Positions 19,997 through 23,029 of a stretch of 23,029 nt of DNA are shown here, one piece after another; position 1 is the stretch's first letter, and each line of letters starts with the position of its first letter. The DNA comes from Lactifluus volemus (taxonomy: Eukaryota > Basidiomycota > Agaricomycetes > Russulales > Russulaceae): contig WTXI01000470.1 of assembly GCA_022376515.1 (NCBI GenBank), positions 1-23,029 on the forward strand. Direction: 5' to 3'. Made by a program: the position numbers and the translations under genes. The notes under the pieces are model-generated. The model was not told the DNA's origin. It made no database searches and was given only the letters and a program-made list of their open reading frames with translations.

Positions 19997-20762
19997 ATGT
20001 CAACGACGCACAGCTCCAGAAAAACACGACAGAGGCGGTCACGATTAGTGAAGCTCCCCTCTCGACAACTACAGTGCAGAAACAAGAGCACCCCCAGCCT
20101 CCGACGCAGCCTATTCCAGGATCGGTGCCCCCTGCAGACGACTCGCGATCGAGGCATGTCAATGCCAATGCATCCCCACAACCTTCACAACCTCAAACCC
20201 AAACCAGCAGCACGTAATATATGCTCCCACTCCACATCCACCTCGACGTTCAAGCCACCACGAGCCCCGTCGACGTCCAAAACCGGCTGATGACCACCCG
20301 TCACTGGCTCTTGCCGCCACTGATCATGAGCATCTCGGTCGAATCCCAAGTAACACACAATCCTTGCCACAGCCTCGATCACGTTCTCGCGAGCCTGCTC
20401 ATGCTCACCATGACCAACGCCTCCAACGCCCACACTCGCTGGATGATGAGCGACACTCGATTCCGGTGCCTGATACGACGAGCTGGATCGTCCCAGCGGA
20501 AAAACGCCAGGTACGGATGAACAACCTTTTTTTCACCTTCCTCTTTTGCTGATATATCGTCCGCATATATGCATTGTGTTCCTATTTGGGGTGTATGCAG
20601 AAATAGAGAGTGACGCACATGTGGTACGCTTCGACCTTCTTGGAACCACGCGCGATGGTGACGCGGGAAGCTTCGTCCGACTACAAGCTGGAGGAAGAGC
20701 TCGAGTGCTTTCGCTGCATTGAATCATTTTTTGTTAGAAATGTGTCGTTACGGAGAGAGTAG
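19997..20762 (+). pseudogene. Pro/His-rich unknown protein gene, unit B, frameshifted
   Basis: Duplicate of 7731-8496, with the start ATG at 19997, a 98 bp intron (20511-20608) and TAG at 20760. Compared with A it lacks single bases just after the start and near 20208, and has one extra base near 20677, so it is broken at other places than A. The middle of exon 1 (ADDHPSLALAATDHEHLG to VPAEKRQ) is one clean frame here, whereas A breaks at about 8125. Function unknown. Confidence 0.5.
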
Positions 20763-21205
20763 GAGTACAAACGACGTACAGATGACGATAGGCGTCGCTT
20801 GAGCGACCTTGCCAACTTCTTCATCCTTCTGCATAATCTTTTTGATGCGCGCCTTTTTGGTACAAATAGGAAAAAAAAAGAAAGATAGATGGCGCACGCG
20901 TTGAGTATTGTGACAGCTTGGATATTGGAAGAGAACGTACTACAGGGAACTTTGTCGTCTTGTTTCTATTCTTCATATTTTAGCTGATAGAGAGTTTGTC
21001 TGACTTGGCAAGTAGATTGGGTTGAGAGAGAGGTTTGGACGCGCCGACGCGTATGGCGGTAATCGGTCGCGCTTTGCGGTGAAGAGCTGGCCAAGCGGGG
21101 TAATTGCGCAAGCTGAAGAACTCCGAAGAGGTCCGTTATTTATGTTCATACCGTCTCGGGTTAGGGTCACGATCACTCTTCGCTTCGACTCACTTCACTC
21201 TCATC
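20763..21205. other. Spacer upstream of the Dap1 copy, unit B
   Basis: Counterpart of 8497-8948. The post-stop open frame is conserved for about 36 codons and then runs into a poly-A tract that differs between copies. No other gene seen. Confidence 0.4.
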
Positions 21206-21884
21206 ATGTCCTTCTCACTCTCCCTATCGCACCCCATCAACACAGCCTTGTTACTTTACATCCTCTACCTCTTACAACGCATCATATTACCCTCTACGTC
21301 CGTCCCGCGCATCCCCCAGCAGAATTCAAAGCCGGATACTCTTGGAGGCCACGTTCGCACGCACCCGCGTTGCTATTTACCACTTTTACCCCTCGAACGC
21401 TCACAAAGTTTAACGGACTTGATGGCGGAAGGATATTGCTCGCTATAGCCGGCACCGTCTTTGACGTTACCGCCGGTAGGGGGTTCTACGGCCCAGGTAA
21501 AAAAAAAAACTTTACAGCTTTCTTCTATTTGCTCAAAAAAGTCGTCTTAAGATGGGATGTACGGTAACTTTGCGGGGCGAGATGCGTCCCGCGGTATGGC
21601 GAAACAGTCTTTCGATCTCGGTGCGCCCAATACGTTTTTTTTTGTCCAGAAACCCTCTTGTATTGACTCAATCATCGTAGAGATGTTAACGCCGGTCGAT
21701 CAACCACTAGATAAGCTCGAGGATCTCACTCCAGAGGAAATGTCAGTAGTAACCCGCTTCGAGTTTTCTCGATCTACGATTGCTGACCTCGTTAATCCCC
21801 CTTTCTCAGCGAGAACATGAAGGGCTGGATCGACCATTTTTCGAACAATATATCGTCTGCGGACGGCTTGTCGAGAATGAATGA
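21206..21884 (+). pseudogene. Dap1-like gene, frameshifted duplicate
   Basis: This is the duplicate of the intact Dap1 gene at 8949-9629, with the same four-exon layout and conserved splice signals. Exon 1 has five C in the run near 21312 where A has six, which changes the frame after PRIP, before the heme-binding core. The last exon has another one-base loss near 21850 (AACAATATATC against AACAAGTACATC). Either loss alone would destroy the protein; together they do not restore it, because the exon-1 frame meets a stop long before. Motifs such as GRGFYGP and [11 protein letters not shown] are still readable. Confidence 0.8.
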
Positions 21885-23029
21885 TCGGCTCCAAGGCGAA
21901 TGGTTTATATCGCGCTGAATGTCCTTGTATTGTCTTTGAAAATGCATAGTTCGCTTGAATTTGATCGTTACCTCTGTCGAGATGACACACTTTTGAAATC
22001 TCACTATATCCCCAAAGCAGCATTTGGTGTCCCTCCCTTGGCCCACTCGGGTCAAAGGTACATATCACATGTCGACCTTTTGTTCCTTCTCCGAACTATG
22101 TGTCCACCCCCGGCACTTTCATTTCCGCCTCTTCACCGCAGAAGGGTGCGACGTGATGTTCCTCGATGCCGTCTCATACGTCCCTTTCCTCATTGCGAAT
22201 TTGACCGATGAGCACTGACCAGATGCAGGTACAACTAACCAGGTACTACATCGTATGGGTACGGTCACGCACGTGAAGGGAAGGGTCATGGATCCTTTGT
22301 TATCTTACCCAAGGGAACAATACTACATTCCGGCGCAGTATATCTTTCATTTGTTACAAGAATGACGTTGGGAAAAGAACGGGACCCGCTGGGAACCATG
22401 TATGCCAGTCCAACCTTTTGGTAATGAACGGTAATGTTCACCATGGCCTTTTCCGGCCCCAAATCACATGACGACTATAATCGTCAGTGCAAAGGGCGCG
22501 AGGAGACATTTCAAAAGTTATGGTCTCAGTGAGAGAGGTGATCACAGTCGACTGGCGCTCCCCACGTTCCTTGACTCAAGTGGCGTTCAGAGTTTATCAG
22601 CAAAGTACATTGTAGATAGGTTAGGATCTCTTGTGAATCTGACAGTACTACAGTTAAACTATACCGAATAGGTTCTATTCTAAGAAGAATACTCCGAATT
22701 ACACAACAGTTACTAAGAGCCCTGTTCAAACAAAGTAAGAGGAAAAGAGTTTTTTTTCATAATAATCACAACGTACAGATGATGTTGAATCATGATCGAT
22801 CATGATCATGCACACAGCCACGCTTTCAGGCTAGTCACAGCACTTGGCGTTTACGACACATACAATGGGTTTGTTTATTCCTCCTTCATGGGCCTATCGC
22901 GATCGCTTTCCTAAAGGGTCGTGCAACTACAATGACCGCCATCTATGGCCTAGCATTGAAAGTCAGTCTCATCTCGCATTTGCCAGTGAGGTGGTCTAGG
23001 TTTAGTTGCGTCCGTATCGAGTAAGAAGT
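21885..23029. other. Region downstream of the Dap1 duplicate
   Basis: Counterpart of 9630-10738. A short frame ending at 22218 (TAEGCDVMFLDAVSYVPF) keeps about 26 bases that unit A has lost near 9855, and may be the tail of an older gene. The 18 bp palindrome recurs at 22789-22806. No complete gene is visible before the window ends. Confidence 0.45.

Larger units (their letters stand above)
16702..23029. repeat. Segmental duplication, unit B (runs off the right edge)
   Basis: Direct copy of 1-786 plus 5136-10738. The junction near 17482 lacks the 4.3 kb transposon and also about 25 bp that lie just right of it in unit A. The left end of the visible match is set by the window edge in A, so the true duplication is longer than seen on both sides. 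Confidence 0.95.

Noticed and set aside
1..23029. tRNA, rRNA, riboswitch or bacterial operon features
   Set aside because: None were found by eye; introns and gene families are fungal.

Overview
The window is nuclear DNA from a filamentous basidiomycete, most likely an Agaricomycete. The reasons are GT-AG introns of about 50-100 bp, a NACHT-WD40 (NLR-like/STAND) gene of agaricomycete type, a large Tc1/mariner-like transposon whose transposase resembles a family I recall from agaricomycete genomes, and intron-split Dap1-like (MAPR/cytochrome b5-fold) genes. I found no bacterial features, rRNA, tRNA or CRISPR.

Layout. The window is one unit and the beginning of the next of a direct tandem duplication. 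Unit A runs from 1 to about 16701 and unit B starts at 16702 and runs off the right edge. Bases 1-786 and 5111-10738 of A match 16702-23029 of B almost base for base, with scattered substitutions and short indels. Position 1 falls 13 codons inside an NLR gene on the minus strand that continues left of the window; its homologue in B is the N-terminus of the complete NLR gene at 11915-16739. Each unit therefore carries, left to right: the NLR upstream region, a relic of another NLR C-terminus (+), a proline/histidine-rich unknown gene (+), a Dap1-like gene (+), and (seen only in A) a full NLR gene (-).

Unit A also holds a 4.3 kb DNA transposon (789-5108) with about 35 bp inverted repeats and a TA target duplication; B lacks it. 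The transposase gene is split by a second insertion (about 1638-3086) that carries an intronless C2HC-finger gene on the opposite strand and is flanked by a 14 bp direct repeat.

The NLR gene encodes a helical N-terminal region, a NACHT NTPase, a linker, 14 nearly identical WD40 repeats (enough for two seven-bladed propellers) and a conserved C-terminal tail. Its frame is interrupted by at least ten single-base losses, many in homopolymers. Dap1 is intact in A and has two frameshifts in B. The proline-rich gene is frameshifted at different places in the two copies. By contrast the transposase and finger-protein ORFs are clean. Either the NLR cluster is decaying, or consensus accuracy is poor in the duplicated parts; the sequence alone cannot decide.
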